Positions 9,701 to 18,800 of a DNA stretch of 64,000 bases are shown here, piece after piece. The notes under the pieces are model-generated. The model ran no database searches. It saw only the letters and a program-made list of their open reading frames with translations, and had not been told where the DNA came from. Numbering within the stretch: the stretch's first letter is position 1; each line of letters starts with the position of its first letter. Source of the stretch: Tateyamaria sp. Alg231-49 (GTDB lineage: Bacteria > Pseudomonadota > Alphaproteobacteria > Rhodobacterales > Rhodobacteraceae); assembly GCF_900143535.1 (NCBI RefSeq), contig NZ_FRFA01000001.1, positions 287,552 through 351,551 on the forward strand. The letters are read 5' to 3'. The position numbers and the translations under genes are program-made.

Positions 9701-11031
9701 TTCAAGGGCTGGTTGGGAGTTCTGGGGAACTCGAACTTGATGCCAAAGGACAGGCACAGTTGGGGTTGGTGAATACCTTCATTGCACCCCGCTCTGTTTC
9801 GGGGACTGTGGACTTTGATCTTACCGTTGATGGCCCTGCGGCGCCGTCTTCAGTGCGGGGCCGGATCAGCACTTCCGGAACACAATTTGCCGACCCCAGT
9901 TTGCCACTCTCCTTTTCAGACATCACCGCCTCTGTTGACCTATCGGGCGAACAAGCGAACCTGGGGGTGACCGCACAGGTGAGAGAGGGCGGGTCAATCG
10001 GCGTGAACGGACCGATCACTTTGGACGGGGCGTTTCCGGCGCAACTGGAGGTCGGACTGAACAGTGTCGTCGTGACGGACAACGTGAACTATACGAGCCT
10101 GCTCAACGGCGGGATATCCGTCAACGGCCCGCTTTTGGGCGGTGCACAGATTGCGGGCACAATCGATGTCGGGGAAACGACAGTGCGCGTCCCAAACAGC
10201 ACTGTGTCCACCCTCGGAGCGATCCCGGACATCACACATATCGGCGAAACCCGGCCCCAACTGCGCACGCGCGAGCGGGCCGGTCTGGTGACACAAGACA
10301 GCGACAACGACGCAAGTGGAGGCGGCAGTTCCATCGCATACCCGCTTGATGTAAAAATCAATTTGCCATCGAAGGTCTTCGTACGTGGGCGCGGGATCAA
10401 CGCGGAACTCGGCGGAGATTTACAGATCTCCGGCAGCTCTGCGGACGTGATCTCGATAGGGCAAATCGATTTGATCAGGGGACGGATCGACGTCCTCAAC
10501 AGGCGGTTTGATCTGACTGAGGGGCGCGTAGAATTGGAGGGGCGGTTCGAGCCGTTTTTACGGCTGGTAGCAGAGACGACAACTGATACAGGCACCGCCA
10601 GCATCATTGTCGAAGGCCCGCTGGAAGACATAGAAGTGTCATTTGAATCCAGCCCCGAGGCTCCGCAGGATCAGGTTCTGGCTCAGGTCATTTTCGGGCG
10701 CGACATCTCGCAACTTTCTGCGTTCCAAGCGCTACAACTGGCCAGTGCCGTTGCCAATCTTGCTGGAGTAGGCGGCGAAGGGCTTGTATCGCAACTGCGC
10801 GGATCCATTGGCCTTGATGATCTGGATATCACAACAAACGAAGATGGGAGTTCCGCCTTGCGGGCGGGCAAGTACTTGTCAGACAACGTTTACACCGACG
10901 TAACGGTCGGTGGCCAAGATGGGGCCGAATTGTCCATCAACATTGATCTAAGCGACAGCCTGACAGTGCGTGGCAGCGTGGCGTCAGACAGCAACACAAG
11001 CCTCGGGCTCTTTATCGAAAAGGATTATTGA
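6706..11031 (+). CDS. tamB: Translocation and assembly module protein TamB (DUF490)
   Basis: Very long inner-membrane-anchored periplasmic protein (1441 residues) that forms a bridge with TamA. It starts with a hydrophobic anchor (LLILIAFVFWPLAAIAQ) and ends with a DUF490/TamB C-terminal domain (GQIDLIRGRIDVLNRRFDLT onward). The middle is beta-rich. From nucleotide 8521 to about 9700 it has a tandem repeat of exactly 180 bp (60 residues) per unit, with units opening LEGPLSVEG, IPGALNLNG, VTGALDVNG, INGAATLDG, VSGPLNVAG. ATG at 6706 overlaps the tamA stop, so the two are translationally coupled. Confidence 0.88.
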   Translation: MRYLLILIAFVFWPLAAIAQESEDDEDRGFIAGLLESALGGDGRTVQIIGFAGALSSTASIEQITIADDEGIWLTIDDVALTWKRSALLRGIIDVQELRATRIQLPRTPVAQPGVEVPDAEATPFALPDLPASILLEKLDIGAVELGAPVLGEAATLSLSGSATLADGAGDVSLRAQRSDGPRSTISIDASYANKTRDLALDLEVTEDANGLLSGLMNLPGRPSVDLNIEGNGALSDFAGTLDLRTDDTPRLAGTLALQSEEDGPMDFEVDLGGDVTALFLPQYAAFFGPDVSLSAQGNQDSDGALTLSQFDLQARALELSGQVALNSDRWPILLDVKGQIADPSGTPILLPGASGAETRINSADLAVTFDTNDSDALTAQISIAGLDRAELTAVALTLDLDGTLSGDVDAIGSLATRIDLAASGLGFTDPALTQAIGKIVRGGLDVQYADDAPLQLTNLSLTGAAWQASGSTTVKRLSEDFSTAFDLKLDTPDLSAFAALAGVELTGAGQIGVTGNAALGGFFDVAITGTTQDLALGIPQADAVLAGQTAVNLAARRDSTGTFLDRLTLNNPALSADVSANLQTGASEARYAFRLDDAGRVVDTLEGPLSVEGTARQTGKAWDVGATLAGPLDASATLDARIEGAQIDIDLDAGVPDLKPLVPQLEGGAQFAASAQQRNGAWDFDTEIDGPFDSAVTASGRFADGILNANYSGFLPSLDPFAPGIPGALNLNGEVQQVPDGYEFATNLSGPYDATVNATGALLAGILNAKYSANVPDVSTLAPGVTGALDVNGEVQQVPTGWEFVTDLSGPYDAQVNATGALLSGILSADYAARLPDVSALAPGINGAATLDGNVQQQDDGWAFATDLTGPFDSSGNVTGTYKSERLATDFELAMPNVAPLAPGVSGPLNVAGTVAQVDQGWTVETDINGPYSSTANIDGTYSNDGAAARYEVQVPDVGALLSGFSGAAALSGTATQVARGFDVDATLEGPRGTTAQVQGLVGSSGELELDAKGQAQLGLVNTFIAPRSVSGTVDFDLTVDGPAAPSSVRGRISTSGTQFADPSLPLSFSDITASVDLSGEQANLGVTAQVREGGSIGVNGPITLDGAFPAQLEVGLNSVVVTDNVNYTSLLNGGISVNGPLLGGAQIAGTIDVGETTVRVPNSTVSTLGAIPDITHIGETRPQLRTRERAGLVTQDSDNDASGGGSSIAYPLDVKINLPSKVFVRGRGINAELGGDLQISGSSADVISIGQIDLIRGRIDVLNRRFDLTEGRVELEGRFEPFLRLVAETTTDTGTASIIVEGPLEDIEVSFESSPEAPQDQVLAQVIFGRDISQLSAFQALQLASAVANLAGVGGEGLVSQLRGSIGLDDLDITTNEDGSSALRAGKYLSDNVYTDVTVGGQDGAELSINIDLSDSLTVRGSVASDSNTSLGLFIEKDY
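8521..9700 (+). repeat. In-frame 180-bp tandem repeat within tamB (about 6.5 units)
   Basis: Units begin at 8521, 8701, 8881, 9061, 9241, 9421 and 9601 with no change in register. Each encodes 60 residues of the form hydrophobic-G-A-L-x-L-x-G, then W-x-F/V-x-T-x-L-x-G-P-x-D, then a strand ending P-D-hydrophobic-LAPG. The units at 8881 and 9061 are the most alike, suggesting recent duplication. In TamB this probably extends the beta-taco groove. Confidence 0.8.
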
Positions 11032-11074
11032 GCACGCGCTTTGACAGTGCGCGCCCAGAGTTCTAGTGTGCCCA

Positions 11075-11092
11075 TGTATCCAAGCGGATACA
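11075..11092. promoter_or_regulatory. Palindrome upstream of GntR gene (probable autoregulatory operator)
   Basis: TGTATCC-AAGC-GGATACA is a perfect inverted repeat ending 16 bp before the ATG of the GntR regulator at 11109. The TGTAT/ATACA half-sites are of the kind bound by FCD-type GntR proteins. A related palindrome lies at 13971. Confidence 0.5.
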
Positions 11093-11108
11093 AATATGAG
11101 AGCCTGCC

Positions 11109-11744
11109 ATGACCACTCCTGATATGAGCCAGGGCGAAACCGCCTATGCCAAACTGCTTGCCGCAATTCGCAACGGAGGGTTCGCCCCCGGTGACCGATT
11201 GCGGGAAACGGACGTCGCCAGCCGGCTGAACCTGTCCCGCACACCAGTGCGCGAAGCCCTGCGCCGACTTGAAGCGGACGGGATCGTCGAACACCGCCCG
11301 CGCCTTGGGGCCATCATTCGCCAACTAAGCCACGGCGAGTTGGTCGAACTTTACGAAATGCGAAGCGTTCTGGAACGCACCGCCGCCGAGATGGCAGCCA
11401 AGCATGCAAGCCCCGCAGAAGTCGCCGCTCTGCGCGACCTCAATGAAAAAATTGCCTCTAGTGATCCGGCTGAGGCTGCCGCTCTCAATCAGGACTTTCA
11501 CCGTGGTATTTACCTTGCCACCCGGAACCGTTTCCTGTTGGACGCTGCCCGCGCGCTCAACAATGCTCTGATGCTGCTCGGGCCGACCACGCTTGACGAT
11601 CCCGCGCGCATTGCCGAGGTCAGCACACAGCATTCTGCGATCCTTGACGCCATCGCTGCAGGTGACGTGACGGGTGCAGGCGTAGCAGCAGAAACACATC
11701 TGCAAACGTCTCTGGTCCACCGTCTCAAGGTGCTGGCCCGGTGA
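11109..11744 (+). CDS. GntR family transcriptional regulator (FCD subfamily)
   Basis: DNA-binding regulator of 211 residues. The N-terminal winged helix contains RETDVASRLNLSRTPVREAL, a classic GntR recognition segment. The C-terminal FCD all-helical ligand domain keeps metal/ligand positions DFHRGIYL, THQ-like HSAIL and ETHLQTS. The downstream gene starts inside its stop region (GTG at 11741), so it is co-transcribed with the AbrB-type membrane protein. It probably controls itself and perhaps the facing dehydrogenase operon through the palindromes at 11075 and 13971. The ligand is likely an organic acid, but that is inference. Confidence 0.88.
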   Translation: MTTPDMSQGETAYAKLLAAIRNGGFAPGDRLRETDVASRLNLSRTPVREALRRLEADGIVEHRPRLGAIIRQLSHGELVELYEMRSVLERTAAEMAAKHASPAEVAALRDLNEKIASSDPAEAAALNQDFHRGIYLATRNRFLLDAARALNNALMLLGPTTLDDPARIAEVSTQHSAILDAIAAGDVTGAGVAAETHLQTSLVHRLKVLAR

Positions 11745-12766
11745 AAAGCACCGCACTGACCTTTGCCATTGCAGCCATTGGAGTTGCGGTGTTTCACGCC
11801 GCCGCCCTGCCTCTTCCCTGGCTGCTTGGGCCGATTGCGGCCTGCCTGATCGCGGCGCTCTCTGGTGTCAGAATGAACGGGATCAAACCGCTCAACGAGG
11901 GGATGCGGACCATCCTTGGCCTCGCTGTTGGGGCCACGTTCACACCGCTCGTTCTGGCCTCAATGGTTCAGATGTGGCCAACGCTTGTGTTGATCCCGGT
12001 CATGGTATTGCTGATCGGGTTGATCGGAGTGCCCTATTTTCAGCGTCTCTGGGGCTATGACTTTGCGACCAGCTACTACTCGACCATGCCCGGTGGTCTT
12101 CAGGATATGCTCGTGTTCGGAGAAGAAGCCGGCGGCAACCCGCGCGCCCTGTCGCTGATCCATGCCACTCGGGTGCTGGTGATCGTCGTGGCACTGCCGT
12201 TCCTGCTGCAAGGGGTGTGGGGCGCGGACCTTAGCAACCCGCCCGGTGCGCCCGCGAGAAGCGTGCCACCCGGGCAATTGCTGTTGATGGTCGCCTGCGC
12301 GCTGATCGGCTGGCAAGGCGCCAAGCGGATCGGCATGTTCGGGGCCTCAATCCTTGGGCCGTTGATTGTGGCCGCCGTTTGTGCCCTCACCGGGCTTTTG
12401 CACCACCGCCCGCCGGTCGAGGCGATCTGGGCCGCACAGTTCTTTATCGGGATGGGCGTTGGGATGAAATATACCGGAATCACCATGCAAGAAGTGCGCC
12501 GCGATCTGACAGCAGGCTTAGGCTTTTGCGGCATCCTGATCGTTCTGACCCTCATCTTTGTCGAAGGGATCTACTTGATGGATCTGGCTGGCGGAATGGA
12601 CGCCCTGTTGGCCTTTGCGCCCGGCGGTCAGGCCGAGCTTACGATCCTAGCCCTGATCGTGGGGGCCGACGTGGCCTTCGTCATCGCTCACCACGTCTTA
12701 CGCATTTTCGTTGTGATCCTTGGCGCACCGCTCTTTGCGCGAATGTTCAAAAGACCTCAGGATTGA
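11741..12766 (+). CDS. AbrB family membrane protein
   Basis: Integral membrane protein of 341 residues with two repeated halves of hydrophobic helices (PF05145-type). Both halves carry a GxRMNG/GMKYTG-like turn (SGVRMNGIKPLNEGMRTILG and GMGVGMKYTGITMQEVRRD). The family is often labelled a transcriptional regulator, but the sequence is a membrane protein with no HTH domain. GTG at 11741 overlaps the GntR stop by 4 nt. The 3' end overlaps the convergent dehydrogenase by 20 nt. Role unknown; a transport role is plausible given the regulator. Confidence 0.8.
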   Translation: MKSTALTFAIAAIGVAVFHAAALPLPWLLGPIAACLIAALSGVRMNGIKPLNEGMRTILGLAVGATFTPLVLASMVQMWPTLVLIPVMVLLIGLIGVPYFQRLWGYDFATSYYSTMPGGLQDMLVFGEEAGGNPRALSLIHATRVLVIVVALPFLLQGVWGADLSNPPGAPARSVPPGQLLLMVACALIGWQGAKRIGMFGASILGPLIVAAVCALTGLLHHRPPVEAIWAAQFFIGMGVGMKYTGITMQEVRRDLTAGLGFCGILIVLTLIFVEGIYLMDLAGGMDALLAFAPGGQAELTILALIVGADVAFVIAHHVLRIFVVILGAPLFARMFKRPQD

Positions 12767-13712
12767 TCATGTGAATCGGCGCGCCCGCGGCATAGGCATT
12801 GATCTGATCAAAGATGTCCGAAAACTGCATCTCGAACTCATCTTCGGTCACAAACCCGATATGCGGGGTGGCCAGAACATTGGGGTGGGTCGCCAGAATG
12901 CTATCCGTATCGACCACCGGCTCGTTGTCAAAAACATCGACAGCCGCATAAATACGGCCCCGTTCAATCTCGGCCTCTAGCACACCGGGGCCGATCAGGC
13001 CGGAACGAGAGGTGTTCACAAGCAGACTGCGGGGTTGCATCGCGGCCAGATCATCAGCAGTGATCAGCCCCCGTGTGTCCGGCTTCAGTCGCACATGAAG
13101 GCTGACAATATCGGAGGTCGCGAAAAACGCTTCGCGGCTCTCTGCCACAGTCTCTCCATCCGCAACAGCACGCGCGCGACCTGCTGGCGAGGCCCACCAT
13201 TGGACATTCATCCCAATAGCCTTGGCATAGCTCGCCACAGCCCCCGCAATCCGGCCATAGCCATAAAGTCCAAGGGTGCGTCCCCGCAATGTCCGCCCCA
13301 CACCCATCTGCCACTGCCCAGCCTTTAAGGACGCTGCCTGCTGCGGGATCTGACGGTAATGACCCAGCATCAGCGCCAGTGTCATCTCGGCGGCGGCATA
13401 CGAAGGGGCGCCCGCGTGCATGTTTGAACACAACAAAACACCATTGGTAGTGCAGGCTGGAACGTCAACATGGGGATAGACGCTGCGCTGACTGATCAAC
13501 TTCAACGCGTCGAGCCGGTCTAGCAGGTCCGCCCCAATCTTGGTGCGCTCTCGAAACAGAACCAAACACTCAGCATCCGCCACCCGTTGAGCGAGCTTGG
13601 TAGGGTCAGGTTCGTGATCCGTCCAAACGGTGACATCATGTCCATCTAGTTTAGTAAAACAAGGTAAGCCACGCAGCGTGTCGAACCAATCATCCAGAAT
13701 ATGAACCTTCAC
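12747..13712 (-). CDS. D-2-hydroxyacid dehydrogenase family protein
   Basis: NAD(P)-dependent dehydrogenase of the D-isomer 2-hydroxyacid family, 321 residues. The Rossmann motif is GLYGYGRIAG (residues about 149-158). The catalytic Arg lies in NTSRSGLI, the Glu in the DVFDNEPV segment, and the His in TPHIGFVTEDEFE. The start is GTG at 13712, overlapping the stop of the small upstream gene (GTGA), so the pair is coupled. The substrate is not evident; phosphoglycerate-type and glyoxylate-type members are both possible. Confidence 0.85.
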   Translation of the reverse strand: MKVHILDDWFDTLRGLPCFTKLDGHDVTVWTDHEPDPTKLAQRVADAECLVLFRERTKIGADLLDRLDALKLISQRSVYPHVDVPACTTNGVLLCSNMHAGAPSYAAAEMTLALMLGHYRQIPQQAASLKAGQWQMGVGRTLRGRTLGLYGYGRIAGAVASYAKAIGMNVQWWASPAGRARAVADGETVAESREAFFATSDIVSLHVRLKPDTRGLITADDLAAMQPRSLLVNTSRSGLIGPGVLEAEIERGRIYAAVDVFDNEPVVDTDSILATHPNVLATPHIGFVTEDEFEMQFSDIFDQINAYAAGAPIHMINPEVF

Positions 13713-13948
13713 CGGCTTTCCATCCGATCCGCAGGAGTGGGCATGCGCGGCGTGGGCACAAAGACGGATGCGTTCAATTGAGACAGGGCATCCGCAATAC
13801 GCACCCTTTCAGCCAACAGGTGATTGAACTGCGCGTCGCATCCCGAGATGGGCGTTGGATAGGCGCTGATTTCAGCGGCCAAAAGGCGTTGCGCTGTCGC
13901 CAGTTCCGACCGCGCAACGATCAAACAGTCGGTGTAGCTGTCTTTCAT
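13709..13948 (-). CDS. Small hypothetical protein, coupled to hydroxyacid dehydrogenase
   Basis: 79 residues, not recognised. It is mostly helical and polar, with one Cys in the ISGCDAQFNHLL segment. GGAGAG lies 8 nt before ATG at 13948, and the stop overlaps the GTG start of the dehydrogenase, which supports it as a real first gene of a two-gene operon. A 16-bp palindrome sits just upstream in the promoter region. Confidence 0.6.
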   Translation of the reverse strand: MKDSYTDCLIVARSELATAQRLLAAEISAYPTPISGCDAQFNHLLAERVRIADALSQLNASVFVPTPRMPTPADRMESR

Positions 13949-13970
13949 TTTTGATACTCTCCGCTGAATT

Positions 13971-13986
13971 GTATACTACAGTATAC
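13971..13986. promoter_or_regulatory. Palindrome GTATACTACAGTATAC, probable GntR-type operator
   Basis: GTATACT-AC-AGTATAC is a perfect inverted repeat about 22 bp upstream of the ATG at 13948. It overlaps where a promoter would lie. The TGTATAC half-site resembles the palindrome in front of the GntR gene at 11109. Confidence 0.5.
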
Positions 13987-14002
13987 CAAAATTCGGCCTT
14001 AT

Positions 14003-14629
14003 TCAATCCTGCATAATCCGCCGCGCTAGGTCCGCCATCAAAAGGGCCTCCTGCCCCGCACTCATATCCAGGTGGTTCTTACCATCAATCTCCAGAAACG
14101 CATGGCCATGTACAAACATATGGAGCATGTAAGAACGTCGCTCGATCTCCTGATCCGGGGGCCCTTCGCCCAGAAAGGTGCGCACCTCTCGCTTTACCAC
14201 GTCAAAGCACGCCTCACCGTGAGCCTGCAACTCGGGATCTTCGTCGTGATCCTTTGTCAGGCCGAACATCAGGCGGAACACGCCCGGTTCGGTGCGAGCA
14301 AAGTTGGCGTAACACAAACCCAGCGCCATGATCGGGGCGAGAGGATCACCAGTTGCTGCTTTTGCCGCGGCATCCATCTGGTCCCGCATCCGGTCGATTC
14401 CCGCCAATGCGACGGCGCGCACGATCTCTCCACGGTCCGAAAAATGCTTGTAAGGTGCCGCAGAACTGACGCCCGCTCGGCGCGCCGCCTCGGATATGGA
14501 AAAACCATCCGCGCCCTTCTCTTCGACAAGAATGCGAACGGTTTCAATAAGATGCGCGCGTAAATCACCGTGGTGATACTGCGTGCGGGGGATAGTCTCC
14601 ACGTCCTGCTCCAACTTTTTTTGCCTCAT
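14003..14629 (-). CDS. TetR/AcrR family transcriptional regulator
   Basis: 208 residues from ATG at 14629 (MRQKKLEQDVE), preceded by a GGCAAGG ribosome site. The HTH is GFSISEAARRAGVSSAAPYK followed by HFSDRGEIVRAV, as in TetR proteins. The C-terminal ligand domain fits the WHG-type group (MFGLTKDHDEDPE). The gene is divergent from an RND efflux operon with an 82-nt gap that carries an inverted repeat, so it most likely represses the pump and itself. Confidence 0.87.
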   Translation of the reverse strand: MRQKKLEQDVETIPRTQYHHGDLRAHLIETVRILVEEKGADGFSISEAARRAGVSSAAPYKHFSDRGEIVRAVALAGIDRMRDQMDAAAKAATGDPLAPIMALGLCYANFARTEPGVFRLMFGLTKDHDEDPELQAHGEACFDVVKREVRTFLGEGPPDQEIERRSYMLHMFVHGHAFLEIDGKNHLDMSAGQEALLMADLARRIMQD

Positions 14630-14639
14630 GCCCTTGCCA

Positions 14640-14693
14640 AAGTAAGTGGCTATTACATATGCCTTAGAACAGCAAGTAAGCGCCACTCACTTC
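14640..14693. promoter_or_regulatory. Inverted repeat between tetR and RND operon (candidate TetR operator)
   Basis: AAGTAAGTGGC near 14640-14650 is matched by GCCACTCACTT near 14682-14692 with one mismatch. The arms lie in the divergent promoter region, close to both starts. The about 30-bp spacing between arms suggests either two half-operators, each with an AGTAAGNGGC/GCCACT core, or DNA looping. A similar GTAAGCGCCACT stretch partly repeats the core. Confidence 0.4.
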
Positions 14694-14711
14694 GAGTCAA
14701 GGAATGACACC

Positions 14712-15878
14712 ATGACCCAAAGACGCCCCGAGGATACACGCAAAGCGCCCCTTTGGAAGCGTGCGTTGCGCGGTTTTGCAACGCTCACAGGAACGGTGTC
14801 GGTGATCGCTCTTGCAACTGGCGCGGTTTCGCTGGCCAGCGCGACCCTTGCCACGCGGGCGTCGGCCGTCGACGCGCCTGCCCCCGCGCCAACAACCACG
14901 GTTGAGGCATTGCGCATCTCGCCCACAGATCAGATGCCTGTGACACGCCACTTCTATGGTCAGATCGAAGCGGCCCAAACCGTCTCCCTTGGGTTCGAGC
15001 AGGGCGGTCGCCTCAACGTCCTGACAGTGGACGAAGGTGACCGCGTCGAGGCTGGGGACGTCATCGCGAAACTCGACACGCGCATTCTGATGACCGAAAG
15101 GTCCCGTCTGGTGGCGTCCCGTGACAGGCTCGAGGCACAAGCGGAACTCTCCCGCCGCACGACACAGCGCCAAACCGAATTGCGCAATCGTGGATTTGCC
15201 TCAGATCAGGCCGTGGACAACGTGGCCCTCGCCCTCACCGCGATTGAGGCGCAGATGGCCGAAGTCGACGCGGCCATCACCCAAGTCGAAGTGCAGCTTA
15301 GCCAGACCGAACTCACTGCCCCTTTTGACGGCACGATCGGCGCGCGCCACGTCGATCCCGGCGCCATCATGTCTGTGGGCGCCCCCGTCCTGGATATCAG
15401 GCAGGCGGCAGCACCACTGTTCCGGGTTGGCATTGACCCCAAACTTGCCAGCACGCTGGCTGATCATCCGGCGAAAATAACCTTGGATGGATCGGAATAC
15501 GCTGCGCGTTTCATTGGGTTCCGGCCCGATCTGGACGCCCAGACACGGACCCGGACCGCCTTGTTCGAAGTGGAAACCGACGCGCCTGTTTACCTCGCTG
15601 CTGGCACACTCAGTGTGCAGACCTCGCTGACGCAGTTGGGCTATGCCGTGCCATTGTCCGCCCTTCAGGACGGTGTGCGGGGCCTTTGGACCATACTGGT
15701 GCTCGAACCAGAAACAGACGGTTTTGCCTCAGCACGCGCAGCAGCCGTCGAAGTGCTGCAAATCGAAGGCGACACTGCTTATGTGCGAGGGACGCTGACC
15801 GGTGATGCGCTGATCGTCCCCCATGGCACACATCGCCTTGTTCCCGGAGACCGGGTGCAACTGACCGAGGCGGACTAA
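14712..15878 (+). CDS. Efflux RND transporter periplasmic adaptor (membrane fusion protein)
   Basis: HlyD/AcrA-type adaptor of 388 residues. An N-terminal membrane anchor or signal segment (TGTVSVIALATGAVSLASATLA) is followed by the barrel-sandwich lipoyl half GFEQGGRLNVLTVDEGDRVE. Next come a coiled-coil hairpin (about 120-180) and the second lipoyl half TELTAPFDGTIGARHVDPGA. ATG at 14712 is preceded by AAGGAA; the ATG at 14646 lies inside the operator region and is unlikely. The stop overlaps the start of the RND permease (TAATG). No outer-membrane factor gene is nearby, so a TolC-like partner must be encoded elsewhere. Confidence 0.87.
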   Translation: MTQRRPEDTRKAPLWKRALRGFATLTGTVSVIALATGAVSLASATLATRASAVDAPAPAPTTTVEALRISPTDQMPVTRHFYGQIEAAQTVSLGFEQGGRLNVLTVDEGDRVEAGDVIAKLDTRILMTERSRLVASRDRLEAQAELSRRTTQRQTELRNRGFASDQAVDNVALALTAIEAQMAEVDAAITQVEVQLSQTELTAPFDGTIGARHVDPGAIMSVGAPVLDIRQAAAPLFRVGIDPKLASTLADHPAKITLDGSEYAARFIGFRPDLDAQTRTRTALFEVETDAPVYLAAGTLSVQTSLTQLGYAVPLSALQDGVRGLWTILVLEPETDGFASARAAAVEVLQIEGDTAYVRGTLTGDALIVPHGTHRLVPGDRVQLTEAD

Positions 15879-18800
15879 TGGAAACCCTCACCTTCCGCCA
15901 ACCCCGCATTGTCGCACTTGCCCTGTTGGTCATCATCGCGGCGGGCCTTGCGTCGCTGTTGGCCATCGGACGGCAGGAAGACCCGACAATCACCAACCTT
16001 TTTGGCACCGTCACAACCCAGATCCCCGGGGCAGACCCGGCCCGCGTCGAGGCACTGGTCACACAACCAATCGAAGACGTGCTGCGTGAAGTGGCCGAAG
16101 TAGACGTGATCGAAAGTACGTCGGCCACTGGTATCTCGATCATCTCTGTCGAACTGGGTGTCACCGTTGCTGACACTCGGATCGAGGAGGTCTGGGCCGA
16201 AATCCGCGATGATCTTGTCGCCCTCTCCCCCACCCTTCCAACGGATGCTTTCGAGCCGGAGTTTGACACCGAAGGGGGCAGCGCCTTTGCCGCCATCGCC
16301 GCCTTGTCGGCAGAGCCCGGCGTGCCCACCACGATCCTTGGCCGCTACGCCCGCGATTTTGCCCAAAACCTGCGCAACATCCCTGGCACGGAACTGGTCG
16401 AGCTGTTCGGCGCGCCGGAAGACGAGGTGCTGATCACGCTTGACCCTACGGCCACTGCAGCCCTTGGGCTGACAGCCAGCGACATTAGCCGCGCCATTGC
16501 CAGTGGAGATGCCAAGGGGCCAGCCGGGCGTGTCCGTCCATCGGGTTCAGACCTGCTGGTGTCCATCGCAGGCGAGGTTGAAACGTTGGACCGTCTGGCC
16601 GACATCGTAATCCGCCGCTCAGACACCGGGGCGGTTACTTACCTCTCCCAAGTGGCCGAGATCACGCGCGGGCCTCGTCTGCCACACACAGAATTGGCCA
16701 TCTATAACGGCAAGCCCGCCGTGCTGGTTGCCGCCAAGTTGGAACCCGGCCTGCAAGTCGACGTCTGGTCCGGCTTTGTCCGCGATGAAATCGACGCCTA
16801 CCAAGCGCAGATGCCTGTTGGTACACAACTGGACCTGACCTTTGATCAAAGCCGCTATACGGCTGACCGCCTGACTGAGGTTGGGGTCAACATGGCCATC
16901 GGTGTCAGTCTTGTTGTCGGTGTACTGCTGCTGACCCTCGGCTTGCGCTCGGCCATGATCGTGGCACTGATCCTGCCTGTGGTGACGCTCGCGACCCTAT
17001 TCACCATGAACTTTATCGGTCTGGCCATTCACCAGATGTCTGTCACGGGCCTGATCGTCGCCCTTGGGCTCCTCGTCGACGCAGGCATCGTGATGACAGA
17101 CGAAGTAGGCCAACGCTTGCAGAAGGGCATGAGCCGAATGCAGGCCGCAGGCAGCTCAGTCAAGCGACTGTTTGCACCTCTGCTGGCCTCAACCATCACC
17201 ACGGCATTGTCCTTTACTCCTTTGATCCTGTTGCCCGGGCCTGCGGGCGACTTCGTGGGCTCCATCGCCATTGCGGTGGTGATTATGCTTGGGTGGTCCT
17301 TTGTTGTGGCGGTCACGTTGACACCAGCCATCGCAGGCCACCTTCTGCCAGCCAACGGCACACGCGGCGGAATGAAAGGAGGCGCAGTTGGTCGGACATT
17401 TGCAGCGTCCTTGCGCTGGTCCGTCAACAACCCGGTGCGATCAATCGCTTTGGCGCTGGTGCTTCCGATCACCGGTTTTGCCGCCATGCCCACACTGACG
17501 GCGCAGTTCTTTCCCGGCGTGGATCGCGACCAGTTCACCATTGAAGTTGACCTCGCCCCCGGCACCGGGATCGACGACACGCAAGCTGTCGTAGAGCGGC
17601 TCAATCAAAGGCTGGCGACCGTCGACTCAATCGAGCAGGTGATGTGGGTCGTCGGCCGCTCGGCCCCGGCCTTCTACTATAACATCGTCGGCGCGCGCGA
17701 AAATGCACCAGGTCACGCCCATGCGCTGATCACGACAGCCTCGCCCGAAGCGACCGAAATAATCTTGCGTGATTTGCAGCGCACCCTTGCCCCCGTCGCG
17801 TCAGAAGCCGACATTTTGGTGCGTGGTCTGGTGCAGGGCCCGCCGGTGAATGCGCCAGTCGAACTGCGCTTTGTCGGCAACGATCTGACCGAACTGCGCG
17901 CCCTCGGAAACGAAGCCCGGCGGGTTCTGTCGGGGGTTGAACCCGTGCTGATCACCCGGTCGACCATTGGTGCTGGCGCACCGAAAGCAACGATCACTGT
18001 GGATGAAGCGCAGGCACAAGTGCTTGGCCTCGACCTTGCTCAAATCTCTGGCCAGTTACAGGCGGGGCTCGAAGGGATCACCGGCGGGTCTATGGTTGAA
18101 GGGGATGAGGAACTCCCCATACGCGTCCGCCTCGGAGCTTCGACCCGCGGTTCTGTACAGGCGATCCGCGATCTCCCCATTCTGCGCCCAGACGCTCAGG
18201 CCCTCGCCGCCCAAGGCCGCTGGCCCGCCCTCCCCCTCTCTGCCATCTCAGAGGTCGCCATAGAACCTGCCGCCAGCACCATCACACGGCGCAACGGCGA
18301 GCGGGCAAATACGGTTCAAGCGTTCATTCTGCGTGATGTTCTGCCTGAAGAAGCCTTGGTCGAGGTGCAAGCTGCCCTGGACACCGCCGGGTTCTCTTTG
18401 CCTCAAGGCGTGCGGCTCGAATTGGGCGGAGACAGCGATGCGCGGGCAGACACCTTGTCAGACTTGCTTGCATCGCTGGGTTTGATCGTAACTCTGTCCA
18501 TCGCGGCCATTGCACTGACGTTTAACTCCTTCCGCCTCACAGCCGTTGTGCTTGTGGTGTCAGGCCTCAGCGCGGGCCTTAGCCTGTTGGCACTGGCTGT
18601 GTTCCAATACCCGTTTGGGATCAACGCCATCATTGGCGTGATTGGCTCAATCGGCGTGTCGATCAACGCGGCGATTATCATCCTGTCGGGCCTTGCCCAA
18701 GACGAAGACGCTGCCGCCGGGGATCGCGCGGCCATGGTGACAGTGGTCATGGGATCAAGCCGACACATCGTATCGACCACGATCACCACATTTGGAGGGT

